Below, one piece after another: positions 16,105 through 24,521 of a stretch of 64,000 nt of DNA. Source of the stretch: Streptomyces griseoviridis (GTDB taxonomy: Bacteria > Actinomycetota > Actinomycetes > Streptomycetales > Streptomycetaceae); contig NZ_CP029078.1 in the NCBI RefSeq assembly GCF_005222485.1, positions 7,069,501 through 7,133,500 of the forward strand, given 5' to 3'. The notes below the pieces were generated by a model. The model was not told the origin of the DNA. It did not search any database and saw only the letters and a program-made list of their open reading frames with translations. A program made the position numbers and the translations under genes. Positions within the stretch are counted from its first letter, which is position 1. Every line of letters starts with the position of its first letter.

Positions 16105-17406
16105 TCACGCTCCCCAGGCGACCGGCAGCGACGTCAGGGTGTGGTTGATCTCCCCGACGTGCCAGGGCAGTTCAGCCTCCGCGACGGCGAGCCGCAGCTC
16201 CGGCAGCCGGCTCACCAGGCCGGTCAGCGCGATCTCCATCTCCATCCGGCCCAGGTGCTTGCCGAGGCAGTGGTGGATGCCGTGGCCGAAGGAGAGGTGC
16301 GGGTTGTGGGCGCGGCCCACGTCGAGCCGGTCCGGGTCCTCGAAGACGGTCCCGTCCCGGTTCGCGGAGGCCAGCGACAGCAGGACGGCGTCGCCCGCCG
16401 CGATCCGCACCCCGCCGATCTCCAGGTCCTCGGCCGCGATGCGCGGGAAACCGGAGGTGTCGGTGGCGAACAGGTTGACGTGCCGCAGGAGTTCGTCCAC
16501 CGCCGTCGGGATCCGCGCGGGCCGCGCGACCAGCGTCTCCCACTGGTCCCGGTGCCGGCCGATCAGCGCGAGCACCGAGTTGGCGAGCTGGTTGGCGGTG
16601 GTGTCGAAACCGGCGCCGATCAGCGTGAAGCCGAACGTCACCAACTCCGGTTCGCTGAGCCGGTCGCCCTGGTCGCGGGCGGTGATCAGCTCCGACAGCA
16701 TGTCGTCCGAGGGACTGCTGCGCTTCCGCGCGATCAGCCCGACGATGTACTCGCTCAGCTTCGCGAGCCCCTCCAACGACGCCTCGCCGCCCGCCCGGTC
16801 GTCCACGGTGGCGAAGGCGCGGGCCCACCGCTCGAACTGCCGCAGATCCTCCGGCGGCACACCGAGCAGCTCACCGATCACGGTCAGCGGGAACGGCAGC
16901 GTGAGCTGCGGGACGAGGTCCGCGGGCGACCCCTTGGCCTCGATGTCGTCGAGCAGCCCGTCGAGCACCGACTGCACCCGGGGGCGCAGCCGCTCCACCC
17001 GGCGCTGGGTGAAGGCGCCCGCCACCAGCTTGCGCAGCCGGGAGTGCTCGGGCGAGTCCATCGAGATGATCATCTCGGGGGTGGTGTACATGGTGCCGCC
17101 GATCCGGGGCGCGGCCGGGCCGCAGGCCAGGGCGCGGCTGAGCCGGGGGTCGGCCTGCGCCGCCCGCACGTCCTCGTACCGGGTGACGAGCCAGGCGTCC
17201 ACCCCGCCCGCCGTCCGTACGCGGGTGACCGGCTCCTCGGTCCGCCAGCGGGCGTACCGGGGGTCGGGGCCCCGGTAGGAGGAGCCGTCGAAGGGGAAGG
17301 TCTCGGGGTCTTGGGTCGAGGGCACGGTCGGGGCACCTCCGCTGGCGCCGGCTGCCGACGGGCAGGCGGCTGAGGACGTCGAAGAGGGCGTTGCGGACCC
17401 GGTCAC
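16105..17406 (-). CDS. Cytochrome P450
   Basis: A 433-residue P450 with a low-complexity Ser/Ala N-terminus. Motifs are the C-helix MDSPEHSRLRKLVAGAFT, the I-helix GAGFDTTANQ (Asp in place of the usual Glu), the K-helix DELLR and the heme loop FGHGIHHCLGKHL with Cys380. GTG at 17406 overlaps the upstream SnoaL-like stop (GTGA, 17403-17406). It is the last gene of the minus-strand operon SRPBCC, flavin oxygenase, SnoaL-like, P450, so it probably acts on the same polycyclic intermediate as those proteins. Confidence 0.95.
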   Translation of the reverse strand: MTGSATPSSTSSAACPSAAGASGGAPTVPSTQDPETFPFDGSSYRGPDPRYARWRTEEPVTRVRTAGGVDAWLVTRYEDVRAAQADPRLSRALACGPAAPRIGGTMYTTPEMIISMDSPEHSRLRKLVAGAFTQRRVERLRPRVQSVLDGLLDDIEAKGSPADLVPQLTLPFPLTVIGELLGVPPEDLRQFERWARAFATVDDRAGGEASLEGLAKLSEYIVGLIARKRSSPSDDMLSELITARDQGDRLSEPELVTFGFTLIGAGFDTTANQLANSVLALIGRHRDQWETLVARPARIPTAVDELLRHVNLFATDTSGFPRIAAEDLEIGGVRIAAGDAVLLSLASANRDGTVFEDPDRLDVGRAHNPHLSFGHGIHHCLGKHLGRMEMEIALTGLVSRLPELRLAVAEAELPWHVGEINHTLTSLPVAWGA

Positions 17407-17933
17407 GACGGGTTGTGGATCTTGTCGGCCCAGTGCGGCGAGTCATGGGTGACCCGGCGCGAGCGCGTGAACCACTCGCCGTCCTGCCGGACGAGGACGT
17501 CCTCGACCGTCGTGGTCGGCTCGAAGCTCACCTTCCCCGAGGCGTCCGTCATGCTGACCATCGCCTGGTAGGACACCTTCAGCAGGTCGTCGGAGTGGGG
17601 CTGCGGCTCGATCCGCATCCGGTCGAACCAGTACCGGTAGACGATCCCGTCGTAGTACGCCACGTCCTGGGCCCGCGCCGCACGCGCCGACACCTCCCCG
17701 ACCAGCGGCTTCTCCGGGTCTCCCCGGCGGGCCCGCATCTCGGTGAGCAGGGCGCTCCTGCCCTCGATCCGCCACCCGTTGGGCACATGCTCGATGGAGC
17801 CGTCCTCGGTCATGGTCTCCAGGAACTCCTCCAGCCGCCGCTCCTCCAGCAACGGCATCTGCCGGGCGTAGAACTGAAGGACGTCGACGTAGAGTTCCGC
17901 GTCGACCCGCCGGGTGCGCTGCGGTGCGTGCAT
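17403..17933 (-). CDS. SnoaL-like (NTF2-fold) protein
   Basis: A 176-residue protein of the SnoaL_4/ring-hydroxylating dioxygenase beta-like NTF2 fold. The start region YVDVLQFYARQMPLLEERRL and EFLETMTEDGSIEHVP match the family's first helix and Asp-containing strand; the end has TVEDVLVRQDGEWFTRSRRV. In aromatic polyketide clusters such proteins act as cyclases, hydroxylase partners or isomerases. ATG at 17933 has GAGGAG eight bases upstream; in-frame upstream codons would extend it. It is paralogous to 22143-22589. Function within the pathway is unknown. Confidence 0.82.
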   Translation of the reverse strand: MHAPQRTRRVDAELYVDVLQFYARQMPLLEERRLEEFLETMTEDGSIEHVPNGWRIEGRSALLTEMRARRGDPEKPLVGEVSARAARAQDVAYYDGIVYRYWFDRMRIEPQPHSDDLLKVSYQAMVSMTDASGKVSFEPTTTVEDVLVRQDGEWFTRSRRVTHDSPHWADKIHNPS

Positions 17934-18040
17934 CACTGCTCTCCTCATGGTCTCGGACGGACACGGGCCGGCCTCGGCCGGCGCCCCCACCCTGGCGCGG
18001 CCCGCTGGACCTCACCTGGAACCCGGCTCGGGCCGCGCGC

Positions 18041-19156
18041 TCACTCCGCGGGGCCCGCCAGGACCGCCGCGTAGTTCTTCCTGGCCGCCGTGTCGTACTG
18101 GAGCGCCACATGGCTCGTCGCCGCCGTGATGTCCCGCCACAGCCGTTGCAGCGGATGCCGGGCGCCGAGCCCCGCGGTGCCCGCCGCGGCGACCAGCAGT
18201 CCCGCGGCCTCCCTGACCGACTCCGCGGCGAAGGTCGCGTTGCGCTCGTTGCGCGCCATGGGGGCGGGGGTGAACAGCCGTCCGTCCAGGACCCGGGTGT
18301 TCTCCTCGACGAGGCGCAGCGCGGCGTCGACCCGGCCCGAGGCGCGCACCAGGGCCGACTCGTTGGCCGTGGTGCGCCGCCTGCCGGTGAGCAGCGCGGC
18401 GAACGCGGCCAGCGCGCCGGTGCCCGCGCCGAGCACGGGCGCGATGAAGGTGAGCCCGCCGACCGCCTGGAACGGCACGTTGTGGGAGGGGACCGTCGAG
18501 TGCGGGTTGCGGCCGGTCATCATGTCGCCCCGCCCGAACGACAGATGGCCGGGGACGGTGGCGGACTCCACCACCACGGTGTGGCTCGCGGTGGCCCGCA
18601 TCCCGACGCTGTCCCAGTCGGCCCGCACCTGGCAGGCGCCCCGGGGCAGCGCGAAGAACCGCAGCGCGGGCGGCCCGTCCCCCGACTCGACGGCCGCGCA
18701 CAGCAGCACCCAGTCCGCGAAGTCGATCCCGCTGACGTAACTCCACCGCCCCCGCAGCCGCCAGCCGTCCCCGGCCGGCTCGGCACGGCCGCCGGGCATC
18801 AGACCGGTGGCGATCACGACGTCCTGCCCGCCCTCCCACAGCGCCCGCTGCCCCTCCTGCGGAAGGTGGCAGGCGAACCGCGCCGAGTAGGCGCTGAGCG
18901 AGGCGCACCACGCGGTCGCCGGACACGCCTGGCCCAACGCGACCACCGCGCGGGTGAGTTCGGCGAACGAGCCCTCCGCGCCACCCCACCTGGCGGCCAC
19001 GAAATGCCGGGCGAACCCCGCCTCGCGCAGCCCCTCGACGACCTCGGGCGCGAGCGCGCCCGCCCGGTCCGCGGCCTGCGCCTGCTGGGCGGCGAGTGCG
19101 CACAACTTCTCGACGGGAAGGGCCGGTCCGGCCGTCCCTGGAGTCTCCTCGTGCAT
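18041..19156 (-). CDS. Acyl-CoA-dehydrogenase-like flavin-dependent hydroxylase
   Basis: A 371-residue protein with acyl-CoA dehydrogenase fold but features of class D two-component flavin monooxygenases (HsaA/HpaB type): FARHFVAARWGGAEGSF, ACPATAWCASLSAYSA, RGRWSYVSGIDFADWVLL and a C-terminal HPLQRLWRDITAATSHVAL. These use reduced flavin from a separate reductase to hydroxylate aromatic rings; a matching reductase is at 20630-21193. It is the second gene of the SRPBCC operon, 27 bases after the first. Substrate is presumably the anthraquinone-like polyketide. Confidence 0.88.
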   Translation of the reverse strand: MHEETPGTAGPALPVEKLCALAAQQAQAADRAGALAPEVVEGLREAGFARHFVAARWGGAEGSFAELTRAVVALGQACPATAWCASLSAYSARFACHLPQEGQRALWEGGQDVVIATGLMPGGRAEPAGDGWRLRGRWSYVSGIDFADWVLLCAAVESGDGPPALRFFALPRGACQVRADWDSVGMRATASHTVVVESATVPGHLSFGRGDMMTGRNPHSTVPSHNVPFQAVGGLTFIAPVLGAGTGALAAFAALLTGRRRTTANESALVRASGRVDAALRLVEENTRVLDGRLFTPAPMARNERNATFAAESVREAAGLLVAAAGTAGLGARHPLQRLWRDITAATSHVALQYDTAARKNYAAVLAGPAE

Positions 19157-19183
19157 GGTGTGCCTTCCTGTCGGCCTGCCGGG

Positions 19184-19648
19184 TCAGAGGGCGTCGGAGA
19201 AGCGGGCCAGCGTCTCGCCGGGGCTGGGGCCGTCCAGCGCGCGGTGGATGTTCCACGCGCCGTCGCCGTGCCGGTGCAGCTTGACGTGCGCCAGGTCGAC
19301 GCGGGTGCGCCCGTCGCCTGCCGGGGTGAAGTCGACCTCGATCTCGCTGGCCCGGTCGTCGTCGGGGACCGACTGCCAGTGGCCGTCGATGCGCCAGGTC
19401 ATGGCGAGCCGGTGCGGCGGGTCCCACTCCAGGACGCGCCCCCAGGCGATCTCGTTGCCGTCGATGTCCCACTCGTAGTAGCGGCCCCCCACGAGGGGTT
19501 CGAAGGCCAGGCCCGCCCGCTCCTTCTTCACCAGGACGTGCGAGGGCGGCCACCAGTCCGCCGGGCGCTCGGTGAACACCTCGAAGCAGTGCTCCACGGA
19601 CGCGGCGACGACGACCGACTTCCTGACGTCGGGGATCTCTTCGGGCAT
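19184..19648 (-). CDS. SRPBCC (AHSA1-like) family protein
   Basis: A 154-residue START-like protein: KSVVVAASVEHCFEVFTERPADWWPP, then FEPLVGGRYYEWDIDG and LAMTWRIDG, the AHSA1 pattern. The fold has a deep hydrophobic cavity, and members in polyketide clusters serve as cyclases or ligand-binding proteins; the AHSA1 subgroup also has many members of unknown role. ATG at 19648 has GAGGAG seven bases upstream. It is the first gene of a four-gene operon, behind a triple TCGA repeat. Function uncertain. Confidence 0.85.
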   Translation of the reverse strand: MPEEIPDVRKSVVVAASVEHCFEVFTERPADWWPPSHVLVKKERAGLAFEPLVGGRYYEWDIDGNEIAWGRVLEWDPPHRLAMTWRIDGHWQSVPDDDRASEIEVDFTPAGDGRTRVDLAHVKLHRHGDGAWNIHRALDGPSPGETLARFSDAL

Positions 19649-19701
19649 CGGACACTCCTCGGCTGGGGGCGGCGGGCGGCCCGCACGTGCGGACGCCGTC
19701 C

Positions 19702-19746
19702 ACCCTCGGCCCGCGGCCTCGACGCACCGTCGAACCGGGCTCGACC
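19702..19746 (-). promoter_or_regulatory. Candidate SARP operator: three TCGA repeats at 11-bp pitch
   Basis: TCGA cores begin at 19719, 19730 and 19741, exactly 11 bp apart. On the minus strand the heptamers are TCGAGCC, TCGACGG and TCGAGGC. Eight bases after the last is GAGGGT (19707-19702) as a possible -10, about 47 nt plus a short leader from the ATG at 19648. This is the textbook SARP arrangement, and it is shared with the site at 7704-7737. The divergent ketoreductase operon at 19845 could also respond. Confidence 0.6.
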
Positions 19747-19844
19747 GGCGCCCGCCTCCAGCCCGTTTCGAGACCCGCGCAAGCGGACGTTGCCACGGTC
19801 GTGCGCGGAGGTCCCAACGGCAGACCCCAGGACGGGAGAGCGGC

Positions 19845-20630
19845 ATGACGGACACAGTGCGACGGGTGGCCCTGGTCACCGGTGCGACCAGTGGGATCGG
19901 GCTCGCCGTGACGGAGCTGCTGGCCCGCGGCGGCATGGCGGTGTTCGGCTGCGCGCGGAGCGCCGAGAACGTGCGCGCCCTCGTGAAGCGGCTTCGCGAG
20001 GAGGGGCTGGAGGCCGCGGGCACCGCGTGCGACGTCACCTCGACCGAGCAGGTGCGCGCCGCCGTCGCCGCGGTGGTCGACACCTACGGCCCGATCGGCG
20101 TGCTGGTCAACAGCGCGGGCCGCAACGGCGGCGGGGAGACCGCCCACCTCGACGACGCCACCTGGCTCGACGTGATCGACACCAACCTGCACGGCGTCTT
20201 CCGGGTCACCCGCGAGGTGCTGGCGGCAGGCGGCATGGTCGAGGCGGGTTGGGGCCGGGTGATCAGCATCGCGTCCACCGGCGGCAAACAGGGGGTGGCG
20301 CTGGCCGCGCCCTACTCGGCGTCCAAGCACGGCGTGGTCGGCTTCACCAAGGCCGTCGGCCTGGAACTGGCCCGCACGGGCGTCACCGTCAACGCCGTCT
20401 GCCCCGGCTTCGTCGAGACGCCCATGGCCGAACGGGTCCGCCAGGGCCACGCCGCCTACCACGGCGTCAGCGAGGACGAGATCCGCGCCCGGTTCGAGGC
20501 CCGCATCCCGCTCGGCCGCTATGTGACGCCCGAGGAGGTCGCCGGACTCGTCGGCCACCTGGTGACGGACAGCGCCGCGTCGATCACCGCCCAGGCCCTC
20601 AACGTCTGCGGCGGGCTCGGCAACTACTGA
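19845..20630 (+). CDS. Type II polyketide C-9 ketoreductase, ActIII-like
   Basis: A 261-residue SDR that closely resembles actinorhodin ActIII along its length: VTGATSGIGLAVTELLARGG, VNSAGRNGGGETAHLDD, SIASTGGKQGV, APYSASKHGVVGFTKAVG, CPGFVETPMAERV and the terminal ALNVCGGLGNY. It reduces the C-9 carbonyl of a nascent poly-beta-ketone on an acyl carrier protein. The PGG triad of ActIII (P94-G95-G96) reads NGG here. ATG at 19845 has GGGAG upstream, and the stop overlaps the reductase start (TGATG). This is the strongest evidence in the window that the product is a type II polyketide. Confidence 0.95.
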   Translation: MTDTVRRVALVTGATSGIGLAVTELLARGGMAVFGCARSAENVRALVKRLREEGLEAAGTACDVTSTEQVRAAVAAVVDTYGPIGVLVNSAGRNGGGETAHLDDATWLDVIDTNLHGVFRVTREVLAAGGMVEAGWGRVISIASTGGKQGVALAAPYSASKHGVVGFTKAVGLELARTGVTVNAVCPGFVETPMAERVRQGHAAYHGVSEDEIRARFEARIPLGRYVTPEEVAGLVGHLVTDSAASITAQALNVCGGLGNY

Positions 20631-21193
20631 TGACCCCTACCAGCCGAAGCGAGACGATGACACCCAAGGCCGACACCACCCAGGCACCCCCCGACGCGGC
20701 CGAATTCCGCGCGACCATGGGCTGTTTCCCCACCGGCGTCACCCTGCTCACCTGCGGGCGCGACGACGACCTGACCGTGATGACCCTCAACAGCCTGACC
20801 TCCGTCTCCCTCGACCCGCTGCTGGTCCTGGTCTCCGTCAAGGCGGACGGCAGGATGCGGCCGCGGATCCGGGCCCACGGCGGCTACGCGGTCAACGTCC
20901 TGGGCACCGCCCAACGCGACCTGGCCAGGCGGTTCTGCCTGCCCGACCGCCCCGAGGGCGCCCCCGCGGCCCGGCTCCTCGGCGCGGTCACCGGCGTCTT
21001 CGGCCACGCCGTCGTCCCGTCCGCCGCGGCCTGGCTCGAGTGCGCGCTGCACCGCGAGTTCGAGGCAGGCGACCACACGCTCCTCGTCGGCCGGGTGCTC
21101 GCCGTGTCCGGCGCGGCATCCGGCGGGCGGCCCCTGGTCTTCCACCACGGCGGCTACACGGCGCTGCCCGACACCCCGGCGGCCGGCGCGTGA
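20630..21193 (+). CDS. Flavin reductase (HpaC/ActVB-like)
   Basis: A 187-residue flavin reductase-like domain protein: FRATMGCFPTGVTLLTC, VMTLNSLTSVSLDPLLVLVS, GGYAVNVLGTAQRDLARRFC and the end PLVFHHGGYTAL. It reduces FMN or FAD with NAD(P)H to supply two-component oxygenases; the acyl-CoA-dehydrogenase-like protein at 18041 is the natural partner. Its ATG overlaps the ketoreductase stop (TGATG), and its own stop overlaps the following GTG, giving three tightly coupled genes. Confidence 0.92.
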   Translation: MTPTSRSETMTPKADTTQAPPDAAEFRATMGCFPTGVTLLTCGRDDDLTVMTLNSLTSVSLDPLLVLVSVKADGRMRPRIRAHGGYAVNVLGTAQRDLARRFCLPDRPEGAPAARLLGAVTGVFGHAVVPSAAAWLECALHREFEAGDHTLLVGRVLAVSGAASGGRPLVFHHGGYTALPDTPAAGA

Positions 21194-22110
21194 GCGCCGT
21201 CGCCCCGTTCGGACGGCTGAGCAGGATCGCCGACGGCGTGTACGCCTATGTGCAGGCACCCGGCGGCTGGTGCCTCAACAACGCGGGGCTCGTCGTCGGC
21301 GCCGGCGCCTCCGTGCTGGTGGACACCGCCGCCACCGCGAGCCGCACCGCGCACCTCGCGGACCAGGTCGACGCGGTCACCGGCGACGGCCCCGACTGGG
21401 TCATCAACACCCACTTCCACGGCGACCACGTCTTCGGCAACGGCCGCTTCACGCCCCGCGCGACCGTCGTCGCCCACGAGGGCACCCGCGCCGACATGGC
21501 GGAGGCCGGCCTCGGACTGCGCGGCCTGTGGCCCGACGTCGCCTGGGGCGACACCCCGCTCACGCTGCCCACGCTGACCTACCGCACCGACCTCACCCTG
21601 CGCCTCGGCGCGGCCGGACCGAGGGTGGAGCTGCTGCCCGTCGGGCCCGCCCACACGGCGACCGACACCGCCGTCTGGGTGCCCGACGCCGAAGTGCTGT
21701 TCACCGGCGACGTCGTCTGGTCGGGCGTCACGCCCTACGTCCTGATGGGGTCCGTGGAGGGCTCGCTGTCGGCGCTGGCCCGGCTGCGCGCCCTGCGGCC
21801 CCGCGTGGTGGTCCCGGGGCACGGCGCGGTCGGCGGCCCCGAACTGCTCGACCGCACCGAGGAGTACCTGCGCTGGTGCCTGCGGCTCGCCGAGGACGGT
21901 CTCGCGGCCGGACTCGCCCCGCTCGACGCCGCCCGGCGGGCCGCACCCGGCCCCTACCGCGCGCTCGTCGACCCGGAACGCCTGGTCGGCAACCTCCACC
22001 GCGCCTACGCCGAGCTGGAGGGACTGCCGCCGGGGGCCAGGATCGACGTCGCGGGGTCGTTCCAGGAGATGTGCGTCCTGCACGGAGGTCTGCCGGAGTG
22101 CCGCGCCTGA
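21190..22110 (+). CDS. Metallo-beta-lactamase-fold hydrolase
   Basis: A 306-residue MBL-fold protein with the zinc motif THFHGDHVFGN (HxHxDH), a later His in PVGPAHTATDT, the bridging Asp in FTGDVVWSGVTPY and a His in VVPGHGAVGG. GTG at 21190 overlaps the flavin reductase stop by four bases. MBL-fold proteins in bacterial aromatic polyketide clusters can release chains as thioesterases or act as lactonases. Here the ketoreductase-reductase-MBL coupling places it early in the pathway. Exact reaction unknown. Confidence 0.9.
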   Translation: MSAVAPFGRLSRIADGVYAYVQAPGGWCLNNAGLVVGAGASVLVDTAATASRTAHLADQVDAVTGDGPDWVINTHFHGDHVFGNGRFTPRATVVAHEGTRADMAEAGLGLRGLWPDVAWGDTPLTLPTLTYRTDLTLRLGAAGPRVELLPVGPAHTATDTAVWVPDAEVLFTGDVVWSGVTPYVLMGSVEGSLSALARLRALRPRVVVPGHGAVGGPELLDRTEEYLRWCLRLAEDGLAAGLAPLDAARRAAPGPYRALVDPERLVGNLHRAYAELEGLPPGARIDVAGSFQEMCVLHGGLPECRA

Positions 22111-22142
22111 ACAGCGGGGCGCGGCACCCGGCGGACCCGCCG

Positions 22143-22589
22143 CTACCGCTGCCCCGGGGTGTTCCTGCGGATGATCCTGGATCGGGTCAGCAGCGCCCCG
22201 CCGGGCTCGCGCACCAGCACGTCGTCCACGGTGTAGGCGGGCTGGAAGGACAGCCCGCCGCCCTCCGACTGGGCGACCAGCGTGTAGTAGGAGACGCCCA
22301 GGGCGCCGTCCGCGAGCCGCTCGACGAGCAGATGGCCGAACCAGTGCTGGGTCGCCACGCCCTGGTAGCGGGGCAGCCTCGCCCGCATGGCGGCGACCAT
22401 CTCGTCCCGGCCGCGGGTCCGCCCGCCGTCGGCGTGCACCACCTCGCCGTCCGGGGTGAACGTGTCGGCGAAGCCCTCGATGTCGAGGGCGTCCGCCCGC
22501 CGCATCTGCCGGGCGTAGAACGTCTGGATCTCCGCGTAGAGGTCCCCGGTGACCTCATCAGGGACGGTGCGGTGCTGGGACTGGGCCAC
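22143..22589 (-). CDS. SnoaL-like (NTF2-fold) protein, second copy
   Basis: A 148-residue SnoaL_4-type protein: LYAEIQTFYARQMRRADALDIEGFADTF with PDGEVVH, then TQHWFGHLLVERL, YYTLVAQSE and YTVDDVLVREPG. It shares the YARQM motif and end structure with 17403-17933 and so is a likely paralogue. GTG at 22589 is preceded by GGGGAG five bases upstream. It converges on the MBL gene and diverges from the small protein at 22706. A cyclase, isomerase or binding role in aromatic polyketide tailoring is possible but not shown. Confidence 0.8.
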   Translation of the reverse strand: MAQSQHRTVPDEVTGDLYAEIQTFYARQMRRADALDIEGFADTFTPDGEVVHADGGRTRGRDEMVAAMRARLPRYQGVATQHWFGHLLVERLADGALGVSYYTLVAQSEGGGLSFQPAYTVDDVLVREPGGALLTRSRIIRRNTPGQR

Positions 22590-22705
22590 GACGGCTCCCC
22601 TCGACGATGTACGGGACGCCGTCCACGGTGCCCCAGCCCCCTCCACCCCCACTGGAGACCAGGTCAACCCAGCCCGCCGACGCACCACAGCCGAGAGGAC
22701 CCGAC

Positions 22706-23071
22706 ATGGACAGCACCCGCACGACCGCGACCCCGGCAGGCACCTGGAGCGAACACCTCGTCGTGGAGGGCCGCTCCTACACCAGCACCCTGCGCTTCAC
22801 CGCCAACGGACGCGCCATGATCCTGGCCGGCCCGCGCCCCGGCTCGGTCGGCGCGGGCTACTGGCACAGCACGGGCCCCGACACCTTCAGGTTCCAAATC
22901 GTCGAGCTGGAGTTCGACGCGGACGGGGTCCTCTCCGGCTGGGTGGACATCGACCAGGCCGCCGTCCTGCACGGCGACACCTTCACCTGCGACGGCGTCT
23001 CCCACGTCTACGACGCGCACGACCGGCTGCTGGCCACCGTGCACGCCGAGGGCACCTCGACCCGCGCCTGA
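22706..23071 (+). CDS. Small beta-rich, possibly lipocalin-like protein
   Basis: A 121-residue protein without signal peptide or metal motifs. It is rich in predicted strands: TWSEHLVVEGRSYTSTL, GRAMILAGPRPG, GYWHSTGPDTFRF and GVSHVYDAHDRLLATVHAEG. The pattern resembles small lipocalin/calycin-like accessory proteins in antibiotic clusters, but I do not recognise a named family. ATG at 22706 has GAGAGGA upstream. It is followed by a strong terminator. Its location between SnoaL-like and glycosyltransferase genes suggests a tailoring role. Confidence 0.65.
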   Translation: MDSTRTTATPAGTWSEHLVVEGRSYTSTLRFTANGRAMILAGPRPGSVGAGYWHSTGPDTFRFQIVELEFDADGVLSGWVDIDQAAVLHGDTFTCDGVSHVYDAHDRLLATVHAEGTSTRA

Positions 23072-23094
23072 GCACCCCCGGCCACCCGGACGAC

Positions 23095-23128
23095 AGCGGG
23101 CCGCACACCGTCCGGTGTGCGGCCCGCT
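23095..23128. terminator. Strong bidirectional hairpin terminator
   Basis: Perfect 16-bp stem AGCGGGCCGCACACCG (23095-23110) / CGGTGTGCGGCCCGCT (23113-23128) with a 2-base loop, between the converging small gene (stop 23071) and glycosyltransferase (stop 23150). Confidence 0.9.
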
Positions 23129-23149
23129 CCCTCGCCCGACGTGGCCTCC

Positions 23150-24424
23150 TCAGACGTCCCGGCCGCGCCCCCGCGCCAGCTCCTCGAGGACCGGCACCAC
23201 CTCCCGCGGCGACGGCATGGCGAGCCACCGCGCGTACAGCGCCTCCGCCCCCGCCCGGAACGACGGCTCGCCCAGCAGGCGCAGCAGCCGGCCCCGCATC
23301 TCCTCGGCGGACTGGGTCCGGTGATCGAACGTCAACCCGGCCCCGCCGCCGGTCACATAGGGCGCGTACGTCGCCGACTCCAGCCCGTCGGCGGCGATGA
23401 GCTGCGGCACCCGGTGCGCCACCGCCGCCATCACCGTGCCGCTGCCCCCGTGGTGCACCACCGCGGAACAGGTCGGCAGCAACTGGTTGAACGGCACGTA
23501 GTCGAAGACCCGCACGTTCTCCGGCACCCGCTGCCCGGCGAGCTGCGCCGCGTCGAAGGTCGCGACGACGTCCACGTCCAGGCCATCCACCATCGCCAGC
23601 AGCTTCGTGACCAGCCCCGCGTCGGTCGCGTACTCCCGCCCCGACATGCCGAGCGACACGGCGACCCGGGGCCGCCCCGCCCCCTGATGGAGCCACGCGG
23701 GCACGGTGTCCGCCCCCGTGTACGGCACCCGGCGCATCGAGACGGTCGAGGCGGGCGTGGCCAGCCGCAGCGCCTTCGGCGTCGGGTCGAGGGTCAGCTG
23801 GCCGAGGAGGAGTTCGTCGTCGACCGTCACCCCGTGGCGCAGCGCCGCCCGCGACACCGCCTCCGCGAGCGGCTCCGGGTACCCCGTGCCCTCCTCGCCG
23901 CCCTGCCGCAGATACCGCTGCCTGGCCCAGCCGCAGTAGTCGGGCCCCCACAGATAGCGGGCGTGCGCCGCCCCGGTCACCCGCGCGGCGACGGCCGCGG
24001 CCGGCCACATGTCCCACAGCACCAGGTCGGGCCGCCAGGCGCGGGCCAGCGCGACCAGCTCGTCGGTGCCCGCGACGGCCGCGTCAGGCCCGTCACCCGG
24101 CGTGTGGAAGATCCGGGTGCCGGCCAGCGCGAAGTAGCTGAACATGAACCAGGCGTGCGCGTCGGCGTCGGTGACGGCCCACGCCTTCGCCAGCCGGTCG
24201 CGCTCCTCCTCGGGCAGCACATAGCCGCCCACCTCCGACAGCACCGGCATCGTCTCCGCCGTGCCCACCGGGACGGCGGTGAGACCGGCCGCCGTGACGG
24301 TGTCGACCAGCGCCGGGTGCGAGGCGACCCGCGTCTCGTGCCCCGCGGCCTGCAACGCGCGCGCCAGCGGGACGATCGGGTAGAGATGCGCCGCCATGGG
24401 CCAGACGACGAACAGGACACGCAT
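23150..24424 (-). CDS. Glycosyltransferase, EryCIII/DUF1205 type (GT1)
   Basis: A 424-residue GT-B enzyme. It starts MRVLFVVWPMAAHLYPIVPL and has RPDLVLWDMWPAAA, the linker SMRRVPYTGADTVPAWL, PRVAVSLGMSG, VRVFDYVPFNQLLP and the nucleotide-sugar loop VVHHGGSGTVMAAV. It transfers a deoxysugar from an NDP donor to the polyketide aglycone. ATG at 24424 has AGGAGG upstream. Some relatives (EryCIII, DesVII) need a P450-like helper protein, and none is visible here. It is the last gene of the long minus-strand run from 33723. Two glycosyltransferases imply two attachment events. Confidence 0.95.
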   Translation of the reverse strand: MRVLFVVWPMAAHLYPIVPLARALQAAGHETRVASHPALVDTVTAAGLTAVPVGTAETMPVLSEVGGYVLPEEERDRLAKAWAVTDADAHAWFMFSYFALAGTRIFHTPGDGPDAAVAGTDELVALARAWRPDLVLWDMWPAAAVAARVTGAAHARYLWGPDYCGWARQRYLRQGGEEGTGYPEPLAEAVSRAALRHGVTVDDELLLGQLTLDPTPKALRLATPASTVSMRRVPYTGADTVPAWLHQGAGRPRVAVSLGMSGREYATDAGLVTKLLAMVDGLDVDVVATFDAAQLAGQRVPENVRVFDYVPFNQLLPTCSAVVHHGGSGTVMAAVAHRVPQLIAADGLESATYAPYVTGGGAGLTFDHRTQSAEEMRGRLLRLLGEPSFRAGAEALYARWLAMPSPREVVPVLEELARGRGRDV

Positions 24425-24521
24425 AGGAGACCTCCTCGGTTCTCTCACCGGGGCGTTCGGCGCCCGGGGTGGGATCGGCGGACACCTGGGCAGGGGCCGG
24501 CGCTCCTCGGCCGCCGGGCGC

